From Alteromonas sp. M12 (GTDB lineage: Bacteria > Pseudomonadota > Gammaproteobacteria > Enterobacterales > Alteromonadaceae): DNA of 64,000 nucleotides. Position numbers and translations under genes: made by a program. Of this stretch, positions 28,879-37,921 are shown piece by piece (position 1 is the stretch's first letter; each line of letters begins with the position of its first letter). Below the pieces are notes generated by a model. It was not told the DNA's origin. It saw only the letters and a list, made by a program, of their open reading frames with translations, and ran no database searches. The stretch covers positions 2,976,001-3,040,000 of the forward strand of contig NZ_CP144164.1 in assembly GCF_037478005.1 (NCBI RefSeq), written 5' to 3'.

Positions 28879-29321
28879 TATAATTTTCCCATCAAATATG
28901 AGTTGATTTTTCAATTCCACACAAAGTAAAACGCGCCTAATCGGTACTTTTTTAACTTTGAGAAAGCCAAGACAAACCACTAAAAATCAGCACAAAAAAC
29001 CCGAGAAATATTGCATTTCACGTGAATATTTTTTGAGGAATAAATAGTGCAGAAAAAAACTAGCAGATAAAAAAGACAGTTCTATTACATAAAAAAAATG
29101 TGATAAAAGCTTCATAAAACAACAGGATTAATGACAGATTTATGAAAGATAAAAGATTTATATTTTTTCAATGAGTCTACTTTCACTCATTTTTAGCACA
29201 TCGTTGTTGCTACAAGTACTTTATAAATCAGCTAAAAAATCATTTGTATTCAACAGCAAACCACGGGCAATTTGATACACTGCCTTAAACAATAAAATGA
29301 CAATTTACTAATGGAAAAATT
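28879..29321 (-). other. 443-bp AT-rich divergent regulatory region
   Basis: Between the minus-strand phosphoesterase and the plus-strand hydrolase. It has long A/T runs (for example the A-rich stretch near 29050-29100) and no ORF with a ribosome-binding site. The one strong signal is the PhoB-box-like site at 29131-29148, listed separately. Confidence 0.5.
29131..29148 (-). promoter_or_regulatory. PhoB-box-like site
   Basis: Minus-strand sequence CTTTCATAAATCTGTCAT matches the gammaproteobacterial Pho box (two CTGTCAT-type 7-mers 11 bp apart with an AT spacer) at 17 of 18 consensus positions; only the third base differs. It is about 250 bp upstream of the phosphoesterase start and 174 bp upstream of the divergent hydrolase. 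A phosphate-starvation promoter for the phosphoesterase is the natural reading. Confidence 0.6.
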
Positions 29322-29813
29322 ATGCAGGTGATTTTCTCTCACGGAAAAGAAAGTGGTCCTTGGGGCTCTAAAATAACTACCTTGGCAAAGATTGCGCAAC
29401 ACCATGGTCATCAGGTAGATAGCCTCGATTATTCAGCCATTGCCAATCCAGATGCACGGGTAGAAAAGTTAATTGGGCGTTTAGCCGAGGTTACTGAGCC
29501 TGTATTACTGGTGGGTTCATCAATGGGCGGCTATGTTTCACTGGTAGCCTGCGAGCGTCATCCATGCGCAGGTGTATTCTTATTAGCACCTGCCCTATTC
29601 ATGCCAGGTTATGACAAACAAAGTTACTCATCAGGCAAGCAACCGATTTGCATCGTGCATGGTAAAGAAGATGAGGTGATACCCTATCAACACTCAGAAA
29701 AATACGCTGCCCAATCTGCTTGTGAATTACATTTGATTACTGGAGATCACCGACTTAACTCGTCAATGGATCAAGTTACAAGGTTATTCACTGACTTTTT
29801 GAAGCGCTTTTGA
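29322..29813 (+). CDS. Small alpha/beta-hydrolase
   Basis: A 163-residue single-domain alpha/beta-hydrolase of the YqiA/RBBP9-like size class. The N terminus VIFSHGKESGPWGSK supplies the oxyanion loop, the nucleophile is S67 in GSSMGGY, the acid is in VHGKEDEVIP and the histidine in TGDHRLN. There is no signal peptide, so it acts in the cytoplasm, probably on a small ester or thioester. It has its own promoter region shared with the divergent phosphoesterase. Confidence 0.78.
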   Translation: MQVIFSHGKESGPWGSKITTLAKIAQHHGHQVDSLDYSAIANPDARVEKLIGRLAEVTEPVLLVGSSMGGYVSLVACERHPCAGVFLLAPALFMPGYDKQSYSSGKQPICIVHGKEDEVIPYQHSEKYAAQSACELHLITGDHRLNSSMDQVTRLFTDFLKRF

Positions 29814-29915
29814 TAAATAGCAACAAAGCGTCATCTAAATTAAGCAGAGATTTATGTACGACTTAAGTAAAGCAGCTGTGTGCAGTTGAATAAACTGAAC
29901 TCAACCGGGCTTTGG

Positions 29916-31385
29916 CTAATGTTGATAAATACAATTTCTTCCAGAACGTTTGGCCTCATACAAAGCACTATCTGCACGTTTGAAGAGGCTTTCAAAATCA
30001 TCATCAGCTTGCATTTCGGTTATCCCGATGCTGATAGAAAGAGGTTCACCATCATTCAGTTGCATACCATTGATATGCGCCAATAAACGATTTCCAACCA
30101 TCATTGCCGTTTGCTGATTGGTATCAGGCAGCACAACAATAAATTCATCGCCACCAAAGCGCCCCAATAAGTCATTTGGACGTAATAATTGTTTAACGCT
30201 TTCACTGAGTATTTTTAAAGCCTTATCTCCCGCATTGTGGCCGTGGGAGTCGTTTATCTTTTTAAAGTGATCAATATCATAAACCAACAAACATAAATCT
30301 TTGTTTTCCCATTGAGCATGACGTAATTCAGAAATTGCGCGCTGTATTAGGTATTCTCTGGATGCCGTTTGGGTCAAATTATCGGTAAAAACTTTGCTTT
30401 TAAGTTGGTGATTGTGTGCAGTTAATGCAGGCACAGCAATGGCAAACATCGCATTAGTCGCTACCACGTTAATCGCATATTGATAGACCATAACAAACTC
30501 CATCAGCTCTAACGCATCGACTAAAAATACCACCAGCAAACTACTCACGGCCAAACTCAAAATATTGAAAAAGGCATTTTCAGTGCAGGCAATCCACATA
30601 TGCGGTATGACCAAGAAGAAGATTGCAAACGAGCTATCCATAGATTGAGTGAATTTGGCCAGCAACATAGCTATTACAATTAATGCTATTGAAACCAACA
30701 ACTTGTACTTATACTGCGGGGTTGAGGTGCTTAACTGGCCTTCAATATGCTCAAGTAACATAAAGAATTTTTTCGGATAAATAACATGCATGATGCTAAA
30801 AAATAATGGGCTGAGCACAACAATACCAGCCATATCCCCTATCCAAAACGGTAACCAAGTAGACATAATCTCTTGCAATTGCATCATATCGGAGAAGACC
30901 AGCGAATTTAAAACTAAAAAAGTCGCGATTAATGATGCAACCGCAGCAATTAGCAAAAAGCTGATAATAGATAGTGGTAAGGTAAGTTGCTTTGTTTGCG
31001 TTAACCAACGCAATAATTGACTAGCGGCATAATAAGGAAGGATATGGGCAACGCCAAACAGCACGCCCCCTTCTATGGCTTCGACGCTTTGCAGTTCAAT
31101 TTGGTAGTCTTTGTTAGTAAACAAAGTGACCAAAATCGCCGCCAACATGACGATTGGGATAGCACGAGCGCCCACCACGAAAAACACAGCAAAGGTCAAC
31201 CCCGCAGGCGGAAACCAAACACTGGCATGGTGAGAAAATTCAACCAAAGCGCCACTGAACCAAACCAAAATCCAACTAAACAGCAGTAAAGCGGCTCTCG
31301 CGCCAGCTGAGTTTTGTAAAAAATGTAGGCCTTTTTGTTTAATACTCAGTTCATCAACTTGGGATGATAAATTACCGGTTTGCAT
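29916..31385 (-). CDS. MASE1-GGDEF diguanylate cyclase
   Basis: A 489-residue inner-membrane protein that makes cyclic di-GMP. About eight hydrophobic segments in residues 30-325 form a MASE1-type sensor (WFPPAGLTFAVFF near 57-70), followed by a GGDEF domain at about 330-489 with the intact catalytic motif GGDEF at 411-415. The inhibitory site RPND (RxxD) at 402-405 sits five residues before it, so product feedback inhibition is expected. There is no EAL domain. The gene is alone and converges with the small hydrolase gene. Confidence 0.9.
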   Translation of the reverse strand: MQTGNLSSQVDELSIKQKGLHFLQNSAGARAALLLFSWILVWFSGALVEFSHHASVWFPPAGLTFAVFFVVGARAIPIVMLAAILVTLFTNKDYQIELQSVEAIEGGVLFGVAHILPYYAASQLLRWLTQTKQLTLPLSIISFLLIAAVASLIATFLVLNSLVFSDMMQLQEIMSTWLPFWIGDMAGIVVLSPLFFSIMHVIYPKKFFMLLEHIEGQLSTSTPQYKYKLLVSIALIVIAMLLAKFTQSMDSSFAIFFLVIPHMWIACTENAFFNILSLAVSSLLVVFLVDALELMEFVMVYQYAINVVATNAMFAIAVPALTAHNHQLKSKVFTDNLTQTASREYLIQRAISELRHAQWENKDLCLLVYDIDHFKKINDSHGHNAGDKALKILSESVKQLLRPNDLLGRFGGDEFIVVLPDTNQQTAMMVGNRLLAHINGMQLNDGEPLSISIGITEMQADDDFESLFKRADSALYEAKRSGRNCIYQH

Positions 31386-31651
31386 CTACTGCTATCTTTC
31401 TTAAAGTCACTCTGAATCCTTGTACTTTGATAAGTCCATATTGAATGCATGAAAAAGATATCAGCATCTTGATAACCTGTATCATAGCAAACCCGTTAGT
31501 GGTTAATATACTCTGAAAGCATATTAGATTTGCTAAACATGCTTTTTTACCAGTCATCCTCGCCATTTACCGCTAGTCATATAATCCGCAAATGAGCAAT
31601 CCAGATAGTTAAGCTTTGTGTCACTAACTAACTAACTAGAGGAAATAAAAA

Positions 31652-33019
31652 ATGTTCAAAACAAAACCGTTAATCTCTTTCATCATTATTTTTTGGGGCT
31701 TGCTACCCGCGTTTAGCGCTTTGGCAAATGTGATTGGCAGTTGGCAAGGTGAGTTAAAGGTGAATGAAAACACCAGTTTACCGATGATCGTGCATTTTTC
31801 TCAAGAAAGTGACCAAATCACCGCAACCTTAGATAGCCCAGCACAAGGTGCAACCGGCATCCCCATTAACGACGTGCTAGTAGCGCTGCCAGAAGTCAGC
31901 TTTAAAGTAAATGCAATTGGCATGCGCTTTACAGGAAGCTTCAGCAATCCAGACACCATAACCGGCACCTTTACTCAAGGTAGTGCAAAACTGCCACTGG
32001 TGCTCAACCGCAGCATTGAAATAGTAAAAGCGCCAGAGCGTCCACAAACCCCAGAGGCTCCCTTTGATTATGTGATTGAGGACGTTGTATTTAAGAGTAG
32101 CAAAGCAAATATCAACTTGGCCGGTACCTTGACTAAACCTAAAGGTGAAGGCGATTTTGCCGCAGTCATTTTAATTTCAGGATCAGGTCCACAAGACCGT
32201 GATGAAACGCTGTTTGGACACAAGCCCTTTGCAGTAATTGCAGACTATTTAACCACACAAGGCTTGGCAGTTTTACGCTTTGACGACCGCGGAACCGCGC
32301 AGTCTGGTGGTGATTTTGCCACCGCCACCAGCGAAGATTTCGTCGAAGATGTGCAAGCCGCATTTGAATTTTTGGCCGCGCGCTCTGATATAAAACAACA
32401 TAAAATCGGCCTTATTGGTCACAGTGAAGGTGGAATGATTGCGCCCATGCTTGCCAGTAAAAACCAAGACATTGCCTTTGTGGTGATGATGGCTGGCTTA
32501 GGGGTTGATGGCGTGAGTTTAGTCACCCAACAATCTTTTGATATCCAAAAGTTAATGGGCGTGGAAGAAGCTGCCCTAAAAGCACAACGTCAACAAGATA
32601 CACAGCTTTATAAACGCATTGTTAACGGCATGAGCAGCGAGGAGATTCGTGACTATTTCATTCAAAAAGGTGCAACTGAAGCCGCTGCAACGGGCAAAGC
32701 TCAGCAACTTGGTTCACCGTGGATGCGCTTTTTTCTAGGCTACCAACCTAAACAATATTTAGATAAGGTTAGCTGCCCTATCCTAGCCATCAACGGCGCT
32801 AAAGATTTGCAAGTAGCAGCTCAGACCAATTTAGCAGCGCTAAACACCCTATTAACAGCGAACAATCATGCAGATTTCACGATTAAATCGCTGCCCAATC
32901 TAAATCACTTATTTCAAAATGCAGACACAGGATTACCTAACGAGTATGCTAGTATCGAACAAACTATGGATACCCATGTGCTTGTTTTAATGGCTGAATG
33001 GATTAACGCTAGAATTTAA
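31652..33019 (+). CDS. Exported alpha/beta-hydrolase
   Basis: A 455-residue hydrolase with a signal peptide (about 1-25, ending SALAN). Residues ~26-130 form an N-terminal beta-rich domain, followed by a hydrolase core: SGSGPQDRDETLFGHKPF, then the nucleophile in GHSEGGMIAP, an aspartate in INGAKDLQVA and a histidine in LNHLFQ. This domain order is known for periplasmic S9-like esterases/peptidases. AGAGGA precedes the ATG. The sensor kinase gene starts 1 bp after the stop, so hydrolase, kinase and response regulator form one operon and the hydrolase is probably linked to the signal sensed. Confidence 0.82.
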   Translation: MFKTKPLISFIIIFWGLLPAFSALANVIGSWQGELKVNENTSLPMIVHFSQESDQITATLDSPAQGATGIPINDVLVALPEVSFKVNAIGMRFTGSFSNPDTITGTFTQGSAKLPLVLNRSIEIVKAPERPQTPEAPFDYVIEDVVFKSSKANINLAGTLTKPKGEGDFAAVILISGSGPQDRDETLFGHKPFAVIADYLTTQGLAVLRFDDRGTAQSGGDFATATSEDFVEDVQAAFEFLAARSDIKQHKIGLIGHSEGGMIAPMLASKNQDIAFVVMMAGLGVDGVSLVTQQSFDIQKLMGVEEAALKAQRQQDTQLYKRIVNGMSSEEIRDYFIQKGATEAAATGKAQQLGSPWMRFFLGYQPKQYLDKVSCPILAINGAKDLQVAAQTNLAALNTLLTANNHADFTIKSLPNLNHLFQNADTGLPNEYASIEQTMDTHVLVLMAEWINARI

Positions 33020-33020
33020 T

Positions 33021-34082
33021 ATGATGTCACGTTCGTTTATATTACTTCAATTAATAGGTTGGTTGCTGTTTGGCGCAATCAACTTTTTTAGCCGAGCCTT
33101 GTTGCAAGGCGGTTCTTGGGCAGAGTTCATCTCCACTAGCGTATTAGTGCTTGTTGGTTTGTTCGTTTCATCGGTCTTACGACGTTTTTATCACTTGTCT
33201 AAAGTACTATCGTTGCCACCACCGATGTTAACCTTAACTGCGTTTGGCGCTAGTATCATCGCAGGCATATGCATTACCTTATTTGTGTTTATCATTTTTG
33301 AACCCTTTGCTGAGGCTTTGTATAACACCCCTACGCTGTTCACCTTGATGCAATTTGTGTCAAATATCATTAACTTGAGTTTAGTGATGTTGATTTGGTC
33401 AGCACTTTACTTTGCCATTAAACGCTATCATAGATTTGAACAAATCAAGGCAGAGAAACAACAACTCGATGATACCCTCAAACAAGTCAGTTTAGAGGCG
33501 TTAATTAACCAACTAAACCCCCACTTCATGTTCAACACCATTAACAATATTCGCGCCCTGATTTTGGAAGATGCCAACAGAGCCAGAGACATGCTAAGTC
33601 ACTTAGCTGATATGTATCGCTACACACTCAATTCCAATAACAATCACTTGGTTACCTTGGCCGACGAATTAACCATGATTGAAGACTATTTAGCCTTAAT
33701 GGACATTCAACTTGGAGGCCGTTTGCAAACCGAGTTCGACATTCAAAGGGATACCCGAGAGGCATTTATTCCTCGCATGATGCTGCAATTGTTAGTTGAA
33801 AATGCGATTAAGTACGGCATTGCTAACAAAAAACAAGGTGGCCAATTATGTCTAGTGGCAAAACGCCAAGAACACAGTTTATTTTTGCAAGTACGCAACA
33901 GCGGTAAGATCCAAAAAAGTGCGCAAGACAGCACGGGTATGGGTTTAAACAATATCCAACAGCGTTTGGCTCTGCTTTATGCCGACAACGCGACTATTAC
34001 CATGACCGAACAAGATGAACAGGTTGTGGTCAATATACTACTTCCATGGAGTACCAGCGATGATACGCGCAGTAATAGTTGA
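33021..34082 (+). CDS. LytS-type sensor histidine kinase
   Basis: A 353-residue membrane kinase with four transmembrane segments (about 7-25, 38-54, 72-94, 112-134), a short coiled linker, and a His_kinase/HATPase module of the LytS/YpdA class. The phosphorylated histidine is H168 in NQLNPHFMFNTINNIRAL; the N-box is in LVENAIKYGIANKK and the G-box in STGMGLNNIQQRL. No periplasmic sensor domain is present, so it probably senses a membrane or bound-partner signal. Its 3' end overlaps the response regulator gene by 23 bp. Confidence 0.9.
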   Translation: MMSRSFILLQLIGWLLFGAINFFSRALLQGGSWAEFISTSVLVLVGLFVSSVLRRFYHLSKVLSLPPPMLTLTAFGASIIAGICITLFVFIIFEPFAEALYNTPTLFTLMQFVSNIINLSLVMLIWSALYFAIKRYHRFEQIKAEKQQLDDTLKQVSLEALINQLNPHFMFNTINNIRALILEDANRARDMLSHLADMYRYTLNSNNNHLVTLADELTMIEDYLALMDIQLGGRLQTEFDIQRDTREAFIPRMMLQLLVENAIKYGIANKKQGGQLCLVAKRQEHSLFLQVRNSGKIQKSAQDSTGMGLNNIQQRLALLYADNATITMTEQDEQVVVNILLPWSTSDDTRSNS

Positions 34083-34782
34083 TGATTCGCGACTAGCACG
34101 ATTAGAGCTAATTAACTTGTTAGAACAGGTTAATGATGTAGAGGTGGTGGGCGAAGCCCAAGATGTTGACGAGGCTCTTGATCTAATTGATGAGACCAAT
34201 CCAGATTTGATATTGCTGGATATTAATATGCCAGAAAAAGACGGCTTTGATCTGCTCACCGAACTAGACTCTGTTCCCCAAGTAATCTTCACCACGGCTT
34301 ATGATCAATATGCCATTAAGTCATTTGACTTCAACGCCTTAGACTATATTTTGAAGCCGGTCACTGCACAACGTCTCAACCAAGCGTTGGAAAAAGTAAG
34401 GGATAAACTCCGCCCCCATAGCCCGTCCTCCGATAAAGCGGACTTGCTTACAGCTGATAGCCAGTTTTTTGTAAAAGATGGCGAACAATGCTGGTTAGTG
34501 AAAATAGCGGATGTGCATCTAATTGAATCTGTGGGCAACTATAGCCGTCTTTACTTTGAGCGCAATAGACCGATGATTTACAAAGCTCTGAGTAAAATTC
34601 AAGCGCGCTTACAACCTGGTTTATTCTTCAGAGCAAATCGGCAGCAGTTGGTAAATCTAAACGAAATTGATCAGGTTTCACCACTACTGAATGAGAGTTT
34701 AGAATTAACCTTAAAAAACGGTACTAAGGTCACGGTATCGCGCCGCCAGAGTGTCGAGTTCAAAGGATTGTTTAGGTTATAA
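34060..34782 (+). CDS. LytTR-family response regulator
   Basis: A 240-residue two-component regulator. A receiver domain (1-120) has the acidic pair DD at 8-9, the phosphorylation site D54 in LLDINMPEKDGF and the lysine in YILKPVT. A LytTR DNA-binding domain follows at about 135-240 (VHLIESVGNYSRLYF, then FFRANRQQLVNLNEI). The start at 34060 (MIRAVIVDDS) was preferred over an in-frame start 15 codons earlier because it begins with the receiver strand. It is the cognate partner of the overlapping LytS-like kinase. Confidence 0.9.
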   Translation: MIRAVIVDDSRLARLELINLLEQVNDVEVVGEAQDVDEALDLIDETNPDLILLDINMPEKDGFDLLTELDSVPQVIFTTAYDQYAIKSFDFNALDYILKPVTAQRLNQALEKVRDKLRPHSPSSDKADLLTADSQFFVKDGEQCWLVKIADVHLIESVGNYSRLYFERNRPMIYKALSKIQARLQPGLFFRANRQQLVNLNEIDQVSPLLNESLELTLKNGTKVTVSRRQSVEFKGLFRL

Positions 34783-34880
34783 GATACCAGCCCCAGCCGC
34801 GAGAAATCTAAGAATGAAAACTGCGGCTCGATTAAACTTAGGCTAAGCTGCGCGTATAAGATGTAGCCGTGCTTTTAAGA

Positions 34881-36305
34881 TCAAGAACCGCAGACTTTAA
34901 ATACCTTACACGCGTAGGAATAACTAACCGGTTTCACCTGACGAAGCGCGGTCATCTTTTTGGCTTTAAAGGCTTTTTCAAATTCAGTGATACGTTGGTA
35001 GTAATCGTCTAAAAGTTGTTGTTTTGTTTGCTCGTCGACAAACGAAAATGCCAGAGAGTTTGCACCTGTTTTGACTAATTCCGACCACGACATATTAAAG
35101 TTTGTCACTGCAGTATAATACTCATCGGTCATGTTTGAGTCCCACATGCCCCGGTCATCCGTGGATAATGCTACCGGCACTCCTAAGCGTAAATATTCAG
35201 GAAACGGATGTTGTGAATAATCATCTACATATTCCAATAAAAGATTACTGATGAGGTTAATTTCAATCAGGTATTGGTTGTAGCGCATCAACAATAAGGT
35301 ATCGGCATCGTCGATTAAATTAAATCCATGACCGATGCGAGTGGCACCGAGTAACAGGGTATCGCGAATATGCTGATTAGGCTCATCAGTTTCACCAGCA
35401 TGAATGGATAAGTTAACGCCGTGATACTGATGTCTGAGTTTTCTCATCGTGGGTAAAAAGCGCAACGGATGGCCTTTGTCGTTGTCTTCACGGCCAACCA
35501 TATCAACGGCGACATAAAGCTCTGGATGTTCAGACACAAACTTATACATCCACTCTAGGCCGTCTAAGGCCTGCGAAGAAAACCGCAATAACGCGTATTG
35601 CAGACGAACCGTGACACCCGTGTCGATGGCATCTTTTTGCGCAAAGCGCTTTAGGTAAATTTGATACACTTCTTCATGCCCAAAACTGCTGCCATCTGGA
35701 TGCACAAAACCACGCACTCCAGCATCGGTTTCTAAATAAGATAAACCTTCAGCGCCAAAGGCTTGCATGTTTTTGACAATTAAATTGGCTTGCATATAGG
35801 GGTTGAACATCAACGAATTAAGTCGCGCCCAATGGGTTTCAAAAAACTCATCACGTCCCTCAGTGGGCTTATCTAAACGAATGCTATTCATCCAAGCTTG
35901 TTTTTGTTCTGGGTTAAGATCTTGCAAGCGTTTATATTCAGATTGTTCACAGCTATCGAGTTTTTTGTATTCAAACTCCTGAATATTCACAAACAACATT
36001 AGATAAGGTGGGCTTGAATTTTGCCTTGCTGCATAGGCTTTGCAATTGTTTATTTTCACTTTCGTATAGTAAATATAACCGTTTTGCTGCTGTTTTATGG
36101 CTTCATCAAACCACCATTTTGACAGATTCGAACCGGTGGAATGATTGTGTAAGTCGCCCCCTTTGGGCATCGCATATAAAAACCGATAAAGCTCATCAGC
36201 CGAGGCCGTTTTTTTAAAAGATTCAAACTCTTTATCAAAGGTTGCGGCAAAGGTATTACACACAAGGCTCATACAAAAGATAGAGAGTAAACACACCAAT
36301 TTCAT
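34881..36305 (-). CDS. Exported adenosine deaminase (ADGF/CECR1-like)
   Basis: A 474-residue amidohydrolase with a clear signal peptide (first ~20 residues, ending TFA). The adenosine-deaminase metal and catalytic motifs are intact: GDLHNHSTGS, SIHAGETDEP, IGHGFNL, and STDDRGMWDSN. Length and the N-terminal extension resemble the secreted ADGF subfamily rather than the 330-residue cytoplasmic Add. It would convert extracellular or periplasmic adenosine to inosine. The NUP-family gene 97 bp upstream on the same strand fits a purine nucleoside scavenging unit. Confidence 0.88.
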   Translation of the reverse strand: MKLVCLLSIFCMSLVCNTFAATFDKEFESFKKTASADELYRFLYAMPKGGDLHNHSTGSNLSKWWFDEAIKQQQNGYIYYTKVKINNCKAYAARQNSSPPYLMLFVNIQEFEYKKLDSCEQSEYKRLQDLNPEQKQAWMNSIRLDKPTEGRDEFFETHWARLNSLMFNPYMQANLIVKNMQAFGAEGLSYLETDAGVRGFVHPDGSSFGHEEVYQIYLKRFAQKDAIDTGVTVRLQYALLRFSSQALDGLEWMYKFVSEHPELYVAVDMVGREDNDKGHPLRFLPTMRKLRHQYHGVNLSIHAGETDEPNQHIRDTLLLGATRIGHGFNLIDDADTLLLMRYNQYLIEINLISNLLLEYVDDYSQHPFPEYLRLGVPVALSTDDRGMWDSNMTDEYYTAVTNFNMSWSELVKTGANSLAFSFVDEQTKQQLLDDYYQRITEFEKAFKAKKMTALRQVKPVSYSYACKVFKVCGS

Positions 36306-36402
36306 TGTAATGGCTCCAAAAGGGAATGGTTTATTTTAAGATTGATTGGTTTTTAGCAAGTTAATTTAACCTGCTAGTTGAACAAAACCAAATTAATGCC
36401 TG

Positions 36403-37521
36403 TTATTTCACTTGGTAAGGTAACGTATTCTCATAAGTACCCCAGTTTTTCACAATTTCCTGAACAACTGTATTCCCCACTACATAAGCCGCATCTTTAG
36501 CAGGATAACCACCATCAGGATACGGCGCTGTGACACTCCAACTGCTTAACTTGTCGGCAGGCGCCATTGTGTAATTACTTACCGTTCGTAAAACCATCAC
36601 TCTTTGCGGATCCACTTTACCAATTCGAGCCAAGCGTAAAAGTGAGGTTAAGGTGCCTGAGTCTTCCATATTACTGGTCATAAAGTTTGCATCATCACCG
36701 CCGTATAACTTCAACCAATCGTTGGCCCACTCATTTAGGTGCTTACCATGCCAGTATTTACTCGCACTTAATGTGTCACCTATGGTCACAAAAGGCGGCT
36801 TCTGCGCGTTCGGCATGGTTTTAAATAACGCTCTAAACTCTTTAATCCCTTCACTATCTGCCAATTCAATGTCTTTGGTTTGAGTGTAAGCCCAATCGGC
36901 TAACTGACTGTTTAGATCGAAAGAAACTGTATCTAGTGTCCATCCGGTAGAAATGTCTTCTGGCTCTTGGGCAGGCTCGGTGGCACCTAATGGAATAATC
37001 CCATATGGCCATGATTCAGGTATTTCTCGGGCGTCTATTTGATAAATAAGATCGCCATCAACAACATGCTTGGCCCATGCAGCCGAGCCCAACGACAAGT
37101 CTTGTGGATCACCACCGGCAATCCCTGCAACTACCCAATATGCTTTGCTTAGATCAAAGCGTGGATCTAAGCCCAATGCCATAATCGATGCCGTTGCATT
37201 GGGAATACCGCCGCCCACACAAATCACCAAGACGCCATCTTTATTAAGATATAAATCGTATTCACCGAGTGGGAAGTCTAATTGCTCAGAGAAATCACCC
37301 CGCTCCAACCAGAGTTGCAGCTCACCCGCCTCATCTCCCATTGCCTCGCCAGACTCGTACATGGTCACCACTACCGCTTTAATTGCACGGGTTTGTTGGG
37401 CTACTTTTAGCGTACTGACAGGCTCAACTTGTGTTTTAGGCGTTTCGGTATTACCACAGGCGACTGTGTTAGCTGCGAGCAAAACCAACATGGCGGGCTT
37501 AGCGTATTTCAAAAATGACAT
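36403..37521 (-). CDS. NUP-family purine nucleoside permease/phosphorylase-like lipoprotein
   Basis: A 372-residue lipoprotein (signal with lipobox NTVAC, Cys22) of the purine nucleoside permease NUP family. Despite the name these have no membrane spans and a phosphorylase-like fold: VVVTMYESGEAMGDEAGEL, VICVGGGIPNATAS, VVAGIAGGDP and DSGTLTSLLRLARIG are the conserved segments. It is probably anchored in the periplasm and either binds or phosphorolyses nucleosides. It precedes the exported adenosine deaminase in the same operon, which supports inosine/adenosine use. Confidence 0.85.
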   Translation of the reverse strand: MSFLKYAKPAMLVLLAANTVACGNTETPKTQVEPVSTLKVAQQTRAIKAVVVTMYESGEAMGDEAGELQLWLERGDFSEQLDFPLGEYDLYLNKDGVLVICVGGGIPNATASIMALGLDPRFDLSKAYWVVAGIAGGDPQDLSLGSAAWAKHVVDGDLIYQIDAREIPESWPYGIIPLGATEPAQEPEDISTGWTLDTVSFDLNSQLADWAYTQTKDIELADSEGIKEFRALFKTMPNAQKPPFVTIGDTLSASKYWHGKHLNEWANDWLKLYGGDDANFMTSNMEDSGTLTSLLRLARIGKVDPQRVMVLRTVSNYTMAPADKLSSWSVTAPYPDGGYPAKDAAYVVGNTVVQEIVKNWGTYENTLPYQVK

Positions 37522-37921
37522 ATTTATACTTCTCCACTGAGATTACACTTAAAAGTTGACCATCTGGTCAGCAATTTTCATACCGTGGGCGTATAATTAC
37601 GTATAAACGAGGTACAAGCAAACATTCAGACTGAGTTAACTTATTGATTATTGGATACTAGTAGCAAAAACAGTGAGGAAGATTTAGCATAATTACTGTT
37701 AAACCTTTTTTTTCAAATGTTATTTTTTTAAAAGACTAAATGGCTGTTATGGTGCAGGGGCATACAAACAATGCACTAAGAAATAAACAACGAATAGCCT
37801 TGAGCAGATTTAACCAAAAGACGTAACAGACAGGCAGAAGAAGAATAAATACACAATTCAGACGTTTGCTAGGCAGACTGACCACCTAGCAAACAATCGA
37901 TGAATTAAATCAGTAAATAGC
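37522..37921 (-). other. 400-bp intergenic region
   Basis: Holds the promoter region of the NUP-family gene at its left end and the termination region of the beta-lactamase-fold gene at its right end (hairpin at 37864-37894). In between it is AT-rich, and no ORF or repeat was recognised. Confidence 0.45.
37864..37894 (-). terminator. Hairpin after the beta-lactamase-fold lipoprotein gene
   Basis: GTTTGCTAGG pairs with CCTAGCAAAC over 10 bp around an 11-nt loop, 28 bp past the stop on the minus strand. No good U-tract follows, so termination is plausible but not certain. Confidence 0.4.

Noticed and set aside
31372..31566. A 64-codon minus-strand frame upstream of the GGDEF gene
   Set aside because: No ribosome-binding site, cysteine-rich irregular composition and overlap with the promoter region of flanking genes.
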